A stretch of 64,000 nucleotides of DNA from Lentzea terrae (GCF_003265345.1 NZ_QFWW01000001.1:1-64000); one strand, 5' to 3'. Counted from the first letter of the stretch, positions 51,675-61,603 are shown. Made by a program: numbers and translations. Notes: generated by a model not told the origin, from the letters alone.

Positions 51675-51690
51675 CGGAAAGCGCTTTCCA
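51675..51690. promoter_or_regulatory. Perfect class II operator of ABC operon 2
   Basis: CGGAAAGCGCTTTCCA containing the perfect 14-bp palindrome GGAAAGCGCTTTCC, placed over the expected transcription start. This is a textbook arrangement for repression by a LacI-family protein. Confidence 0.85.
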
Positions 51691-51781
51691 GATCCCTGGG
51701 ACGGACCAACGGAACTGCGCCGTGCGTGGCATCGAGCCCTCGGCTCACCGGTCCATCAATGACGTCCCAGGAGTGGCTCAC

Positions 51782-52735
51782 ATGTCGGAGAACAGCGGCA
51801 CCGCCGTGCTCGATCCGCCGGTCACCGACCGACCGCCCGCACCCGTGCGGCGCAAGCGCAAGCGCCACAAGCACAACCTCGCGGGCTACGGCTTCCTCGC
51901 GCCCTGGCTGATCGGCCTGTTCGCGTTCACCCTGATCCCGATGGTGTACTCGCTGTACCTGTCGCTGACGAAGTTCGACCTGCTCACCGCTCCACAGTGG
52001 ATCGGTTTCGACAACTACGTCCGGTTGTTCTCCGATGAGCGGTATCTGCAGTCCATCAAGGTGACGCTGCTCTACGTGGTGGCGTCGGTGCCGCTCAAGC
52101 TCGCCGCCGCGTTGCTCGTGGCCGTGGCGCTCAACCGCGGGCTGAAGGCGCTCGGCTTCTACCGGGCAACGTTCTACCTCCCGTCGCTGCTGGGCGCGAG
52201 CGTCGCGGTGTCCGTGATGTGGCGGCAGATCTTCTCGAAGGACGGACTGGTCAACCAGTTCCTCGGGCTGTTCGGCGTCGAGGGCGCGGACTGGATCGGC
52301 GACCCGCGGTACGCGATGTGGACGCTGGTGCTGCTGGCCGGCTGGCAGTTCGGCACCCCGATGCTGATCTTCCTGGCCGGGCTCAAGCAGCTGCCGCAGG
52401 ACCTCTACGAGGCGGCGGCCATCGACGGCGCCGGCCGGTTCACGGTGTTCTTCAAGATCACGCTGCCGCTGCTGTCCCCCATGGTCTTCTTCAACCTCGT
52501 GCTGGAGACGATCAACGCGTTCCAGACGTTCACACCGGCCTACGTCATCTCGAACGGGCTGGGCGGTCCGATCGACTCAACCCTGCTCTACACGCTTTAC
52601 CTGTACCTCAAGGGATTCGGCAGCATGCAGATGGGCTACGCCTCCGCGATGGCGTGGGTGCTGTTCCTGGTGATCGGCCTGTTCACGGCGGTCTACTTCT
52701 GGTCGGCCCGGAGGTGGGTGAACTATGCGGAGTAA
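51782..52735 (+). CDS. CUT1 sugar ABC permease, MalF-type (operon 2)
   Basis: A 317-residue membrane permease. A basic cytoplasmic N-terminus (RRKRKRHKHN) precedes six helices; the EAA loop is LYEAAAIDGAGRFTVFFKITLPLLSP. It is paralogous to the permease at 46400-47323, sharing KFDLL/IGFDNYVRLFSDERY and LGFYRATFYLPSLLGASVA. The ATG at 51782 is selected because GGAG lies 9 bases before it; an earlier in-frame start would lie within the 5' leader. First gene of the operon with GH38. Confidence 0.92.
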   Translation: MSENSGTAVLDPPVTDRPPAPVRRKRKRHKHNLAGYGFLAPWLIGLFAFTLIPMVYSLYLSLTKFDLLTAPQWIGFDNYVRLFSDERYLQSIKVTLLYVVASVPLKLAAALLVAVALNRGLKALGFYRATFYLPSLLGASVAVSVMWRQIFSKDGLVNQFLGLFGVEGADWIGDPRYAMWTLVLLAGWQFGTPMLIFLAGLKQLPQDLYEAAAIDGAGRFTVFFKITLPLLSPMVFFNLVLETINAFQTFTPAYVISNGLGGPIDSTLLYTLYLYLKGFGSMQMGYASAMAWVLFLVIGLFTAVYFWSARRWVNYAE

Positions 52736-53555
52736 GAAGAGCCACTGGCGGGCGCACGCCGTGCTGATCGTCGTGCTCGTGGCGATGATCTACCCGATGG
52801 TCTGGCTGGTCGGCGCGTCGTTCAAGCCGGAGAACCAGATCTTCAGCACGATGAACCCGCTGCCACTCGCGGTCACCCTCGCCAACTACATCAGCGGCTG
52901 GACGGCCACGGGCACCTCGTTCACCGTCTACCTGGGCAACTCGCTGACGGTCTCGCTCTGCACGGTGATCGCGAACGTGGCCTCCTGCTCGGTGGCGGCC
53001 TACGCGTTCGCCCGCCTGGACTTCGCGTTCCGCAGGTTCTGGTTCGGGCTGATGCTCGGCACGATGATGCTGCCGTTCCAGGCGACCCTGATCCCCCAGT
53101 ACACGATCTTCTTCAACCTGAACTGGGTCAACACGTTCCTGCCGCTGGTGGTGCCGTACCTGCTGGCCTACGACGCCTTCTTCATCTTCCTGATGGTGCA
53201 GTTCATCCGCGGCATCCCTCGCGAACTGGACGAGGCGGCGGCACTGGACGGCGCCGGCCACGTCCGGGTGTTCTTCAGCGTCATCCTGCCGCTGCTGAAA
53301 CCGGCGTTGCTCACCACCACGATCCTGACTTTCATCTGGACGTTCAACGACTTCCTGCGTCAGCTGGTCTACCTGTCCGACCACTCGCGCTACACCGCGC
53401 CGCTGGGTCTCAACGCGTTCGTCGACCGTGCCAGCGGGTCCAGTTACGGCGGCATGCTCGCGATGTCGGTGGTCACGCTCGTGCCCACCGTCGCCGTCTT
53501 CCTCGTCTCACAACGCCGTCTCGTCGAGGGCGTCGCCACCACCGGCATCAAGTAA
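52725..53555 (+). CDS. CUT1 sugar ABC permease, MalG-type (operon 2)
   Basis: A 276-residue permease with six helices and EAA loop ELDEAAALDGAGHVRVFFSVILPLLKP. It overlaps the MalF-type gene by 11 bases, exactly as in operon 1, which supports origin by duplication. With the partner permease and the lipoprotein it forms an importer that needs an external ATPase. Confidence 0.92.
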   Translation: MRSKKSHWRAHAVLIVVLVAMIYPMVWLVGASFKPENQIFSTMNPLPLAVTLANYISGWTATGTSFTVYLGNSLTVSLCTVIANVASCSVAAYAFARLDFAFRRFWFGLMLGTMMLPFQATLIPQYTIFFNLNWVNTFLPLVVPYLLAYDAFFIFLMVQFIRGIPRELDEAAALDGAGHVRVFFSVILPLLKPALLTTTILTFIWTFNDFLRQLVYLSDHSRYTAPLGLNAFVDRASGSSYGGMLAMSVVTLVPTVAVFLVSQRRLVEGVATTGIK

Positions 53556-53585
53556 CGCCTTTTCGCCGCCAAGAAAGGGAAACAC

Positions 53586-54887
53586 ATGTCCATTTCCAGG
53601 AGAGGCCTCTTCGGCCTGGCCGGTGGTCTCGCCGCCGCCTCCGTCGCCGGGTGCGGTTTCGCGCCCACCAGCAGTGGCGGCGCGGCGAACAACTCGCTGA
53701 CCTTCCGCTGGTGGGGCGGCGAGGCGCGAAACAAGGCGTACCAGAGCGCCCTGCAGATCTTCACGCAGAAGAACGGCACCAAGGTCGACGCCCAGTACTC
53801 CGGTTACGACGGGTACTTCAACAAGCTCAACACCGAGTTCGCCGGCGGCAACCCGCCGGACCTCTTCCAGATGGACACCGCACTCGTCAGCACCTACGCG
53901 GCCAAGGGCGTGCTGACCGATCTCTCCCAGTACATCCCGAACACGATCCACCTGGACACCCTCTACCAGGCGGTACGCGGGGCCGGCGCGGTCGGCGGCA
54001 AGACCTACGGCGTGCCGTCCGGGTCCGGCTACGCACCGGTCCTCTACGACAAGACCCTCTTCGAGCAGGCCAAGATCCCAGTCCCCACCGACACCTGGAC
54101 GTGGGACGACTTCGGCCGCATCGCCGGTGAGATGTCGAAGGCCATGGGACAGGGCAAGTACGGTGCCCTGGACGCGTCCAAGGACGACTCCGGCGCACTG
54201 CAGCCGTGGCTGCGGCAGCGCGGCAAGGACCTCTACAACGACGAGGGCAAGCTCGCGTTCACCAAGGACGACCTCGCCGAGTGGTTCGCCATGTGGGACA
54301 AGCTGCGCAAGGCCGGTGCGATCTGCCCGCCCGAGATGCTGGCCAACACCGACTCCGCGGCCGGCAACCACCCGCTGATCTCGGGCAACATCGCGATGAC
54401 CACCGGCTGGGGCCTCGCGCAGATGCAACCGCTGACCCAGCACACGCTCGACATCGTGGTGGTGCCACGCGGGAGCAACGGCAAGACGGGACAGGCGCTC
54501 AACGGCGGCGTGCTGCTGTGCATTCCGGCCAAGAGCAAGAACCCGGAGGCTGCGGCCAAGCTGATCGACCTCTTCGTGAGTGACGTCGACGCGATCAAGG
54601 CGATGGCCCTGTCGCGCGGCATCCCGCCGTCGTCCAAGGCGCTGGAGGCCTTGACACCGTCGCTGAGCGCGGCGGACAAGCGGGACGTCACGTACTCGCA
54701 GTACGTCGCCGACGAGGTGGCGAAGGACGGCCTGCCCAACGCTCCGACCGCGCCGCCCGGTTACAACGACGCGAAGACGGCACTGGACGCGGCGGCCAAG
54801 CAGGTCGCGTTCGGCAAGATGTCGATCCCCGACGCGGTCGCGCAGTACTTCCGCGACGCCGAGGCAGCACTCCAAGGGGCCAAGTAA
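53586..54887 (+). CDS. ABC transporter sugar-binding protein, Tat lipoprotein (operon 2)
   Basis: A 433-residue extracellular solute-binding protein. The N-terminus SISRRGLFGLAGGLAAASVAGC combines a twin-arginine motif with a lipobox ending in Cys near 23, so it is exported folded and lipid-anchored. It contains SLTFRWWGGEARNKAYQSALQIF and the aromatic cluster typical of CUT1 oligosaccharide-binding proteins. It sits 4 bases before the GH38 gene, so the ligand is probably a mannose-containing oligosaccharide. Operon 1's counterpart uses a Sec lipoprotein signal instead. Confidence 0.9.
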   Translation: MSISRRGLFGLAGGLAAASVAGCGFAPTSSGGAANNSLTFRWWGGEARNKAYQSALQIFTQKNGTKVDAQYSGYDGYFNKLNTEFAGGNPPDLFQMDTALVSTYAAKGVLTDLSQYIPNTIHLDTLYQAVRGAGAVGGKTYGVPSGSGYAPVLYDKTLFEQAKIPVPTDTWTWDDFGRIAGEMSKAMGQGKYGALDASKDDSGALQPWLRQRGKDLYNDEGKLAFTKDDLAEWFAMWDKLRKAGAICPPEMLANTDSAAGNHPLISGNIAMTTGWGLAQMQPLTQHTLDIVVVPRGSNGKTGQALNGGVLLCIPAKSKNPEAAAKLIDLFVSDVDAIKAMALSRGIPPSSKALEALTPSLSAADKRDVTYSQYVADEVAKDGLPNAPTAPPGYNDAKTALDAAAKQVAFGKMSIPDAVAQYFRDAEAALQGAK

Positions 54888-54891
54888 CACC

Positions 54892-57800
54892 GTGGTGTCA
54901 GTTGAAAGCACGGATCTGTTCGTCGGCCCGGTTTCCGCGCCACACCAGCTGATCAGGGTCACGATCACCGTGCCGCGACCCGAACCGGTGTGGGTGCGGA
55001 TCACCGGGCCCCTGGTCCGCACACCGGAACCCGTGCGGGTGGCGGCAGGCCAGGACGAGGTCGTGGCCGAGGTCGGCGTGGTCTTCTCCGCGCCGACCAC
55101 GGCGGGCACGACCTATCCGGCGACCGTGCTCGTCGCGCCGGTCAGCGGTGCTCCCCCGTTCGCCTGGGACGTCACGGTGACCGTCGCGGAGACCGGGTGG
55201 ACGATGTGGATGGTCTCGCACTTCCACTACGACCCGGTGTGGTGGAACACCCAGGCGGGCTTCACCGAGACGTGGCTCGACCTGCCGGGCGCGCAGGCGA
55301 AGCGGATGCCGTTCCAGCTCTCGGCGTTCGACCTGGTGCGTGCTCACCTCGACGCGGCGCGGCAGGACGAGGACTACCGGTTCGTGCTCGCCGAGGTCGA
55401 CTACCTCAAGCCGCACTGGGACGCGTTCCCCGGTGACCGGTCCGACCTGCGGCGGTTCCTGCGCGACGGCAGGATCGAGATCGTCGGCGGCAACTACAAC
55501 GAGGCCAACACGAACCTGACCCATCCGGAGTCGACCGTGCGCAACGCGGTCTACGGCGTCGGGTTCCAGCGGGACGTGCTGGGCGCCGATCCGCAGAGCG
55601 CCTGGATGCTCGACGTGTTCGGGCACGACCCGTCGTATCCGGGGCTGATGGCGGACGCGGGGCTGACGTCGAGCGTCTGGGCGCGCGGCCCGTGGCACCA
55701 CGTCGGGGCCAAGCGGCACACCGGCGACATCACCAGGATGCAGTTCCCGTCCGAGTTCGAGTGGATCTCGCCCAGCGGCCGCGGCGTGCTCACGGCCTAC
55801 CTCGCCGACCACTACGTCGCCGGCTGGGACATCGAGCGCAAGTCCACTTTGGACGAGGCGATGGCGGAGGCGTACCGGCAGTTCAGCACGTTGCGCAAGG
55901 CCGCGGCCACCCGCAACGTCCTGCTGCCGGTCGGGCACGACCACAACGTGCCGTCCCGGTTCTGCACCGAGATCCACCGCGAGTGGAACGCTCGGTACGT
56001 CTGGCCGCGCTTCGTCGTCGGACTCCCCCGCGACTTCTTCGCCGCGGTGCGCGCCGATGCCGAGGCGCGCTCGGTGACGTTCAGCCCGCAGACCAGGGAC
56101 ATGAACCCGGTCTACACCGGCAAGGACGTCTCGTACATCGACACCAAGCAGGCCCAGCGCGCGGCCGAGGTGGCGGTGCTCGACGGCGAGCGGATGGCGG
56201 CGCTGACGACGTTGCTCGGCGCGGGCTACCCGGCCCTCGCGCTGGACAAGGCCTGGCGTCAGCTGGTCTACGGCGCGCACCACGACGCCATCACCGGAAC
56301 CGAGTCCGACCAGGTGTACCTGGATCTGCTCACGGGGTGGCGGGAGGCGGACGAGCTCGGTCGTTCGGTGCTGTCCGACTCGATCTCGGTGCTGGCTTCC
56401 GCCGCGGACACCTCCGGTGCGGGCGAGGCCGTGATCGTCGTCAACACGCTGGCCTTCGTCCGTGATGCCGTTGCCACCGTTGACCTTCGCTTGACCGGCT
56501 TCAAGGGTGCACGTGTCGTGGACCTCGACGGCGCAGAAGTTCCCGCCGTGACCGACGCGGCGTTGAAGCATCCGGACGGCACGCTCGAACTGACGCTGAC
56601 GTTCGTGGCGCGGCAGGTGCCGGCGTCCGGCTACCGGGTGTACCGGGTGGTCGACGCGCCCAAGGTGCCGCCGTACTGGATGCCGCGCACCGGTGTGACG
56701 ATCGAGTCCGAGTCGTTCTTCGTCGAGGCCGATCCCTCGCGCGGCGGAGCGTTGTCCAGCGTGTACGACCGGACGACCGAGCGCGAACTGGTGCGGCCCG
56801 GCGGTCTGGCGGCGGAGTTCCTGGTGCAGGACGAACATCCCGGCCACCCGGTGTGGGGCGAGGGGCCGTGGCACCTGCTGCCCAAGGGTCCAGGGGTCAC
56901 CGCCGGCACGGCCGACGTGCGCATCGAGACGAGCCCGGTCGGCCAGCGCCTCGTCAGCTCCTGTTCGCTCAGCGGGCTGCGGCTCACCCAGCGCGTGACG
57001 CTGTGGCACGGGCTGCCGCGCGTCGACATCCGGTCCTTCGTGGACGGTTCGATCGGCCACGACCGGTTGCTGCGCAGCCGGTTCGCCTTCGACCTGCCGG
57101 GCACGCTGCCCGTGGCCGAGGTGGGCTTCGCCGCGGTGGGCCGCTCGTTCGGCTTCCCGGACGTCGACGCCGCCAAGCACCTGTGGACGCTGGACAGCCC
57201 CGCGCACACCTGGGCGGGTCTCTCCACCCCGGTCCGGTTGCGGCTGTCCAACGGCGTTCTGCACGCGATCGGTGTCGCGGAAGTCGTCGCCGAGGACGGG
57301 CGGGCACTCGTGGCCGCCCTGGTCGCCAAGGGTGTCACCGCCACGTGCACCCGTCCGGCCGGTCCGCGCTACGGCGCTCTCGACGTGGACTCCAACCTGC
57401 CGGACGTGCGAATCGTCGTGGGCCACCACGAGTTCACGGCAGCTGTGCTGGACAGTGCGCCCGAGTACCGTGCGGCGCTCGACGCCACCGGCCGGGTTTT
57501 CGTGCCGGCATCGCATCCGCGCGCACAGCAGTGGGTCCCGGACGCCGACCTGCGCGGACCGCGTGACCTGCCGGTGCTGATCGTCACCGACGTGGACGCG
57601 TTGATCGAGGACCTCGCCGACGCGTGCGTCGAGGTGGCCGGTGACACGACCGATCCGGCCGTCGAGTACTCGGTGGCCGTGGTCAACCGCGGCACGCCGG
57701 GGTTCGTCGTCGCACCGGACGGCACGCTGCACGTGTCGCTGATGCGCTCGTGCAGCGGCTGGCCGGCCGGCGTGTGGATCGACGGCGACCGCCGCACGGT

Positions 57801-58980
57801 GCCGGACGGGTCCAGCTTCGCCTGGCAGCACTGGTCCCACACGTTCGAACTGAGCGTGGTCGCCGGAGCGGGTGACTGGCGCGAGGCCGGGTTCGCCCGC
57901 GCGGGCCAGGACGTCAACCACCCGGTGCACGCCGTCCAGGTCGCTTCGACCGGCGGTGACCTGCCGGCCGAACTGAGCCTGCTTTCGGTGTCACCGCCGG
58001 ACGTGCTGTTGACCGCGGTCAAGGCCCACGGCAACCCGCTCGCTTCCGGTTCGGATGACCACGGCTCGGACCTCTCGGTGCGGTTGTACGAGTCGTCCGG
58101 GACGCCGACGACGGCCACGGTCTCGTTGTACGGCGGGCTGGCCGCCGCTCATCGGACAGATTTGTTGGAAGAAAAGGACCTCGAAGCGCTGACAGTCCAC
58201 TCAGAACACACTTCGGTGGAACTGAGTGCAGCCGACGTCGCGACCCTGCGCCTGATTCCCACCGCCGCGCGCCCCCACACACCGGTCGAATCGCTCGAAC
58301 CCGTCCAGCCGATCTGCACGAAGTACTGGCGCCACAACTCCGGGCCGGCCCCGATCGGCAACCTGCCGGTCTCCGTGCACATCACCCCGTCCTTCACCCG
58401 GCTCGCCCCAGGCGAAACCGGCGCAGCCCGGATCACCGTGAGCTGCGGCACCACCCCCGCCAAGGGCCGCGTCGACTTCACCGACGGCCAGTCGTGGGAC
58501 TACGACCTCGCCTCAGGTGAGTACGCCGAGTTCACCGCGACCCTGAAACCCAGGCCGGGCCGGCACCTGCACTCCGTCCGCATCCACGACCACCTCGGCC
58601 AGGTGCTGGAGGACACCGTCGAGGTCGTCTCCGGTCCCACGACGGAACGGGAGCTCGTCGACGTCCTGCTCCGGGCGGGTGCCCTTCTGCTCGCTCCCGG
58701 CGAGCACGCACTGCTGCCGGTGACGCTGCAGAACCGGATGCAGAGCGAGGTGCACGGCGAGGTCACCGTGATCAGCCCGTTCGGCACGTGGGACGACCAG
58801 GTCGCGATCGGCCCCCGCACCCAGCCGTTCACGATCCCGCCAGGAGGCAAGATCACCGTGCCGGTGACGGCGACCGCCGCACCCAACGCCCGCCGCGGCG
58901 CGCATTGGTGGACGCTCGTGCGGGTGGCCGCCCACGGCAGGTTGTACTACTCCCCTGCGATTCCCGTCAGCGTGCGGTGA
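54892..58980 (+). CDS. GH38 alpha-mannosidase, unusually long
   Basis: A 1362-residue cytoplasmic enzyme without signal peptide. Residues 1-105 form an N-terminal beta domain. The GH38 catalytic part starts at MVSHFHYDPVWW (zinc His and Asp near 111-113). The nucleophile Asp is in WMLDVFGHDPSYPG (near 239), and a further zinc ligand is in GAHHDAITGTESDQ (near 463). Middle and C-terminal GH38 beta-domains follow to about 1050; the last 300 residues contain further Ig-like/NPCBM-associated sandwich repeats (VHITPSFTRLAPGETGAARITVS; HALLPVTLQNRMQSEVHGEVTV). Typical GH38 proteins are 800-1050 residues. It hydrolyses alpha-mannosides inside the cell after import by the upstream transporter. Confidence 0.9.
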   Translation: MVSVESTDLFVGPVSAPHQLIRVTITVPRPEPVWVRITGPLVRTPEPVRVAAGQDEVVAEVGVVFSAPTTAGTTYPATVLVAPVSGAPPFAWDVTVTVAETGWTMWMVSHFHYDPVWWNTQAGFTETWLDLPGAQAKRMPFQLSAFDLVRAHLDAARQDEDYRFVLAEVDYLKPHWDAFPGDRSDLRRFLRDGRIEIVGGNYNEANTNLTHPESTVRNAVYGVGFQRDVLGADPQSAWMLDVFGHDPSYPGLMADAGLTSSVWARGPWHHVGAKRHTGDITRMQFPSEFEWISPSGRGVLTAYLADHYVAGWDIERKSTLDEAMAEAYRQFSTLRKAAATRNVLLPVGHDHNVPSRFCTEIHREWNARYVWPRFVVGLPRDFFAAVRADAEARSVTFSPQTRDMNPVYTGKDVSYIDTKQAQRAAEVAVLDGERMAALTTLLGAGYPALALDKAWRQLVYGAHHDAITGTESDQVYLDLLTGWREADELGRSVLSDSISVLASAADTSGAGEAVIVVNTLAFVRDAVATVDLRLTGFKGARVVDLDGAEVPAVTDAALKHPDGTLELTLTFVARQVPASGYRVYRVVDAPKVPPYWMPRTGVTIESESFFVEADPSRGGALSSVYDRTTERELVRPGGLAAEFLVQDEHPGHPVWGEGPWHLLPKGPGVTAGTADVRIETSPVGQRLVSSCSLSGLRLTQRVTLWHGLPRVDIRSFVDGSIGHDRLLRSRFAFDLPGTLPVAEVGFAAVGRSFGFPDVDAAKHLWTLDSPAHTWAGLSTPVRLRLSNGVLHAIGVAEVVAEDGRALVAALVAKGVTATCTRPAGPRYGALDVDSNLPDVRIVVGHHEFTAAVLDSAPEYRAALDATGRVFVPASHPRAQQWVPDADLRGPRDLPVLIVTDVDALIEDLADACVEVAGDTTDPAVEYSVAVVNRGTPGFVVAPDGTLHVSLMRSCSGWPAGVWIDGDRRTVPDGSSFAWQHWSHTFELSVVAGAGDWREAGFARAGQDVNHPVHAVQVASTGGDLPAELSLLSVSPPDVLLTAVKAHGNPLASGSDDHGSDLSVRLYESSGTPTTATVSLYGGLAAAHRTDLLEEKDLEALTVHSEHTSVELSAADVATLRLIPTAARPHTPVESLEPVQPICTKYWRHNSGPAPIGNLPVSVHITPSFTRLAPGETGAARITVSCGTTPAKGRVDFTDGQSWDYDLASGEYAEFTATLKPRPGRHLHSVRIHDHLGQVLEDTVEVVSGPTTERELVDVLLRAGALLLAPGEHALLPVTLQNRMQSEVHGEVTVISPFGTWDDQVAIGPRTQPFTIPPGGKITVPVTATAAPNARRGAHWWTLVRVAAHGRLYYSPAIPVSVR

Positions 58981-59082
58981 TCGCCCGCAGCCCGAAACCC
59001 TCCGATCGACCCTCAACTGAGACGGCGTTCGTTGCTAACGTCGCACCTCTGATCATCTACGGGGGAATTCGGAGAACTCATC

Positions 59083-61554
59083 GTGCACGTCCCTGACAGA
59101 ACAAGGCTGCCCGCATGGCGGACGATCATCGCGCTGGGAGTCAGCGGGATCGTGGTCGCCGGGCTGACCTCGGCGACCGCCACCGCGCAGGACAACACGC
59201 TGCGCGCCGACCAGGCCGTCGCGCGCTCGTGCTTCGCGAAGCAGCTCAAGAAGCGCGACCGGGGTGTCGCGTTGCACCAGGTAACGTCCACAGTGGACGG
59301 TCTCGTCCAGGCGCGGTTGCGGCCGCACGGCAACGGGTCCGGCGACTGGGACGTCGCCGTGTTCGACCAGGCCACGGGTGCGGTCGTGGCGGCGTCCGCG
59401 GCGCTGCGCAGCGCCGAGCTCGCCGAGAGCTTCGTCAAGAAGGGCCAGCAGCTCGTCGTGCAGGCCTGCCGCCTTTCCGGGTCCTCCCGCACCGTCACCC
59501 TCGGGGTGGACTTCCTCGCCGTCGCACCACGACCGGCCGGTGAGCAGGCCGAGATCGTGCGCGTGGAAACGCCCACCCGCCAGCAGAAGGACCGGCTGTT
59601 CGCGCTCGGCCTCGACGTCACCGAGAAGGCCGACGCCACCGGCGTCGAGGTCGTGCTGGCCGGTGACGCCGACCGCAGGAAGCTGGCCGAGAGCGGCATG
59701 CGCTCCACCGTCGTGCAGCCGAACCTCTCGGCGAAGTCGATCGACAACGCGAAGGCGGACGTCGAGTACGACTCCCGCACCGAGAAGTCCGCTCTGCCGT
59801 CGGGACGGACCTCCTACCGGCACCTCTACGAGTACGAGTACGAGCTCAAGGAACTGGCCCGCCGCAACCCCGGTCTGGTCAGGGCCTTCACCCTGCCCGA
59901 ACCCACCTGGGAGGGTCGCGACGTCGTCGGCGTGGAGATCGCCACGCCGGTCGGCAAGGCCGGTGACGGCAAGCCCGTCAACTTCACCATGGGCGTGCAC
60001 CACGCACGGGAGTGGCCTGCCGGTGAACACGCCGTCGAATGGGCGTACGAGCTGGTGAAGGGCTACCGCGCGGGCGGAGAGCTCAAGTCGCTGGTGCAGA
60101 AGACGCGCAGCATCGTGGTGCCGATCGTGAACCCGGACGGGTTCAGCGTCTCCCGCGAGGCCGAGCCCAAGGGCGACTTCAGCCAGTTCGACTACGAGAT
60201 GAAGCGCAAGAACTGCAACGTGTCCGACTCCCCGGAGGAACTGCGCACCGGTGCCTGCGGCGCGAACCCCGGCGGCCGGCTGCGCGGCACCGACCCCAAC
60301 CGCAACTACGCGGGTTTCTGGGGCGGCGCCGGAGCGTCCTTCCAGTGGAGCAGCGACACCTACCGCGGTTCCGGGCCGTTCTCCGAGCCGGAGACCCGCA
60401 ACGTCCGCTCGGTCATCGCCAACCACGCGGTGACCAACCTGATCACGCTGCACACCTACTCGAACCTGATTCTGCGCGTGCCGGGCGTCGCGGACGCCCG
60501 CCCGCCGCTGGAGGAGCCGGCCTACCAGGCACTCGGCGAGAAACTGGCTTCCCGCAACGGTTACAAGAACCAGCCGTCGTGGCAGCTGTACGACACGACC
60601 GGCGGCCTGGAGGACTGGTCGTACTACGCGACCGGCGGCTGGGCGTTCACCTTCGAGGTCGGCCCGGACGAGTTCCACCCGCAGTTCAGCAAGGTCGTCG
60701 CCGAGTACGCGGGCCTCGCCCCTGCGGCGGGTGAGGGCAAGGGCGGCAACCGGCAGGCGTTCATCGACATGCTGACGAGCACCGCCGACCGCACCGCGCA
60801 CGCCACCCTCACCGGTACGGCGCCCAAGGGCTACAAGCTCCAGGTGCGCAAGGCTTTCAGCACGCCGACCTCGCGGGTGATCCAGCCCGGCGGCACCACG
60901 TCCGACCCGATCCAGTGGGCCGACGTGATCAAGTCCGACCTGGTGAGCAACGGCGGGAAGTTCAACTGGGCGGTCAACCCGTCGACCCGCCCGTACGTCG
61001 CGGGCCGCTACGGCCGCGACCCGCAGGGCCCGGCGCAGGGCCAGATCACCCTGGCCAACCCGGACGGCGTTCCGGCGACCAACACCGACTTCCCGAACAA
61101 CCCGGTCGCGGAGCGCATTCCGTTCCGCGTCGAGGGCGTGCCCACCGCGGACAACGGGAAGATGGAGGTCAGCGTCGGCTGGGGTACCGCCGGTACCGAC
61201 TGGGATCTCTACGTGTTCGACTCGGCCGGCAACATCGTCACGTCGTCGGCCTCCGGTGGCACCAACTCCGAGAAGGCCACGCTGTACGACCCGCCCGCCG
61301 GTGACTACACCGCCGTGCTGGTCAACTACTCGCAGGCCGATCCGGCGAAGACGGACGACTGGGCCGGCCTGAAGGTCCAGTTCTCCTCACCGCTGCCGAT
61401 GACCTACGGTCCCAAGGAGCCGTACACGCTCACGTGCAGCGACTCGCGCGGCCGGCTCGTCGGGCTCGCGGAGATCTACGTCGACCGGGGCAAGACGACC
61501 GATGTCGGTGAGGTCTGCACCCGCTCGGCCAGGGCTGCCAAAGAAAGCAGGTAG
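59083..61554 (+). CDS. Secreted M14-family zinc carboxypeptidase
   Basis: An 823-residue exported peptidase. The signal is WRTIIALGVSGIVVAGLTSATATA. An N-terminal region of about 200 residues is probably inhibitory/pro. In the M14 domain zinc ligands are HHAREWPAGEH (HxxE, near 306) and LHTYSN (near 455), with the catalytic Glu in FTFEVGPDE (near 526) and the substrate Arg/Asn in GTDPNRNYAGFW. Residues of about 690-785 form a PPC-type beta domain (GTAGTDWDLYVFDSAGN, YDPPAGDYTAVLVNYSQ). The GTG start has GGAGA upstream. It follows GH38 by 102 bases, so it may have its own promoter. It ends in a bidirectional hairpin. Confidence 0.9.
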   Translation: MHVPDRTRLPAWRTIIALGVSGIVVAGLTSATATAQDNTLRADQAVARSCFAKQLKKRDRGVALHQVTSTVDGLVQARLRPHGNGSGDWDVAVFDQATGAVVAASAALRSAELAESFVKKGQQLVVQACRLSGSSRTVTLGVDFLAVAPRPAGEQAEIVRVETPTRQQKDRLFALGLDVTEKADATGVEVVLAGDADRRKLAESGMRSTVVQPNLSAKSIDNAKADVEYDSRTEKSALPSGRTSYRHLYEYEYELKELARRNPGLVRAFTLPEPTWEGRDVVGVEIATPVGKAGDGKPVNFTMGVHHAREWPAGEHAVEWAYELVKGYRAGGELKSLVQKTRSIVVPIVNPDGFSVSREAEPKGDFSQFDYEMKRKNCNVSDSPEELRTGACGANPGGRLRGTDPNRNYAGFWGGAGASFQWSSDTYRGSGPFSEPETRNVRSVIANHAVTNLITLHTYSNLILRVPGVADARPPLEEPAYQALGEKLASRNGYKNQPSWQLYDTTGGLEDWSYYATGGWAFTFEVGPDEFHPQFSKVVAEYAGLAPAAGEGKGGNRQAFIDMLTSTADRTAHATLTGTAPKGYKLQVRKAFSTPTSRVIQPGGTTSDPIQWADVIKSDLVSNGGKFNWAVNPSTRPYVAGRYGRDPQGPAQGQITLANPDGVPATNTDFPNNPVAERIPFRVEGVPTADNGKMEVSVGWGTAGTDWDLYVFDSAGNIVTSSASGGTNSEKATLYDPPAGDYTAVLVNYSQADPAKTDDWAGLKVQFSSPLPMTYGPKEPYTLTCSDSRGRLVGLAEIYVDRGKTTDVGEVCTRSARAAKESR

Positions 61555-61560
61555 TCGTGA

Positions 61561-61596
61561 CTGACGAAGGCGGACGGTCGTGTCCGCCTTCGTCAG
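61561..61596. terminator. Bidirectional terminator between M14 and GH43 genes
   Basis: Perfect 15-bp inverted repeat CTGACGAAGGCGGAC / GTCCGCCTTCGTCAG with a 6-base loop, 6 bases past the M14 stop and 7 bases from the GH43 stop. Confidence 0.85.
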
Positions 61597-61603
61597 GCTG
61601 GTG

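Noticed and set aside
47938-51762. Very long plus-strand open frame (about 1270 codons) opposite the PAP2 and toroid genes
   Set aside because: It is antisense to two well-supported genes, has no ribosome site, low-complexity Arg/Gly/Val-rich composition, and arises from the codon bias of GC-rich DNA.
54898-57930. 1010-codon minus-strand open frame opposite GH38
   Set aside because: Same shadow effect; GH38 motifs on the plus strand are unambiguous.
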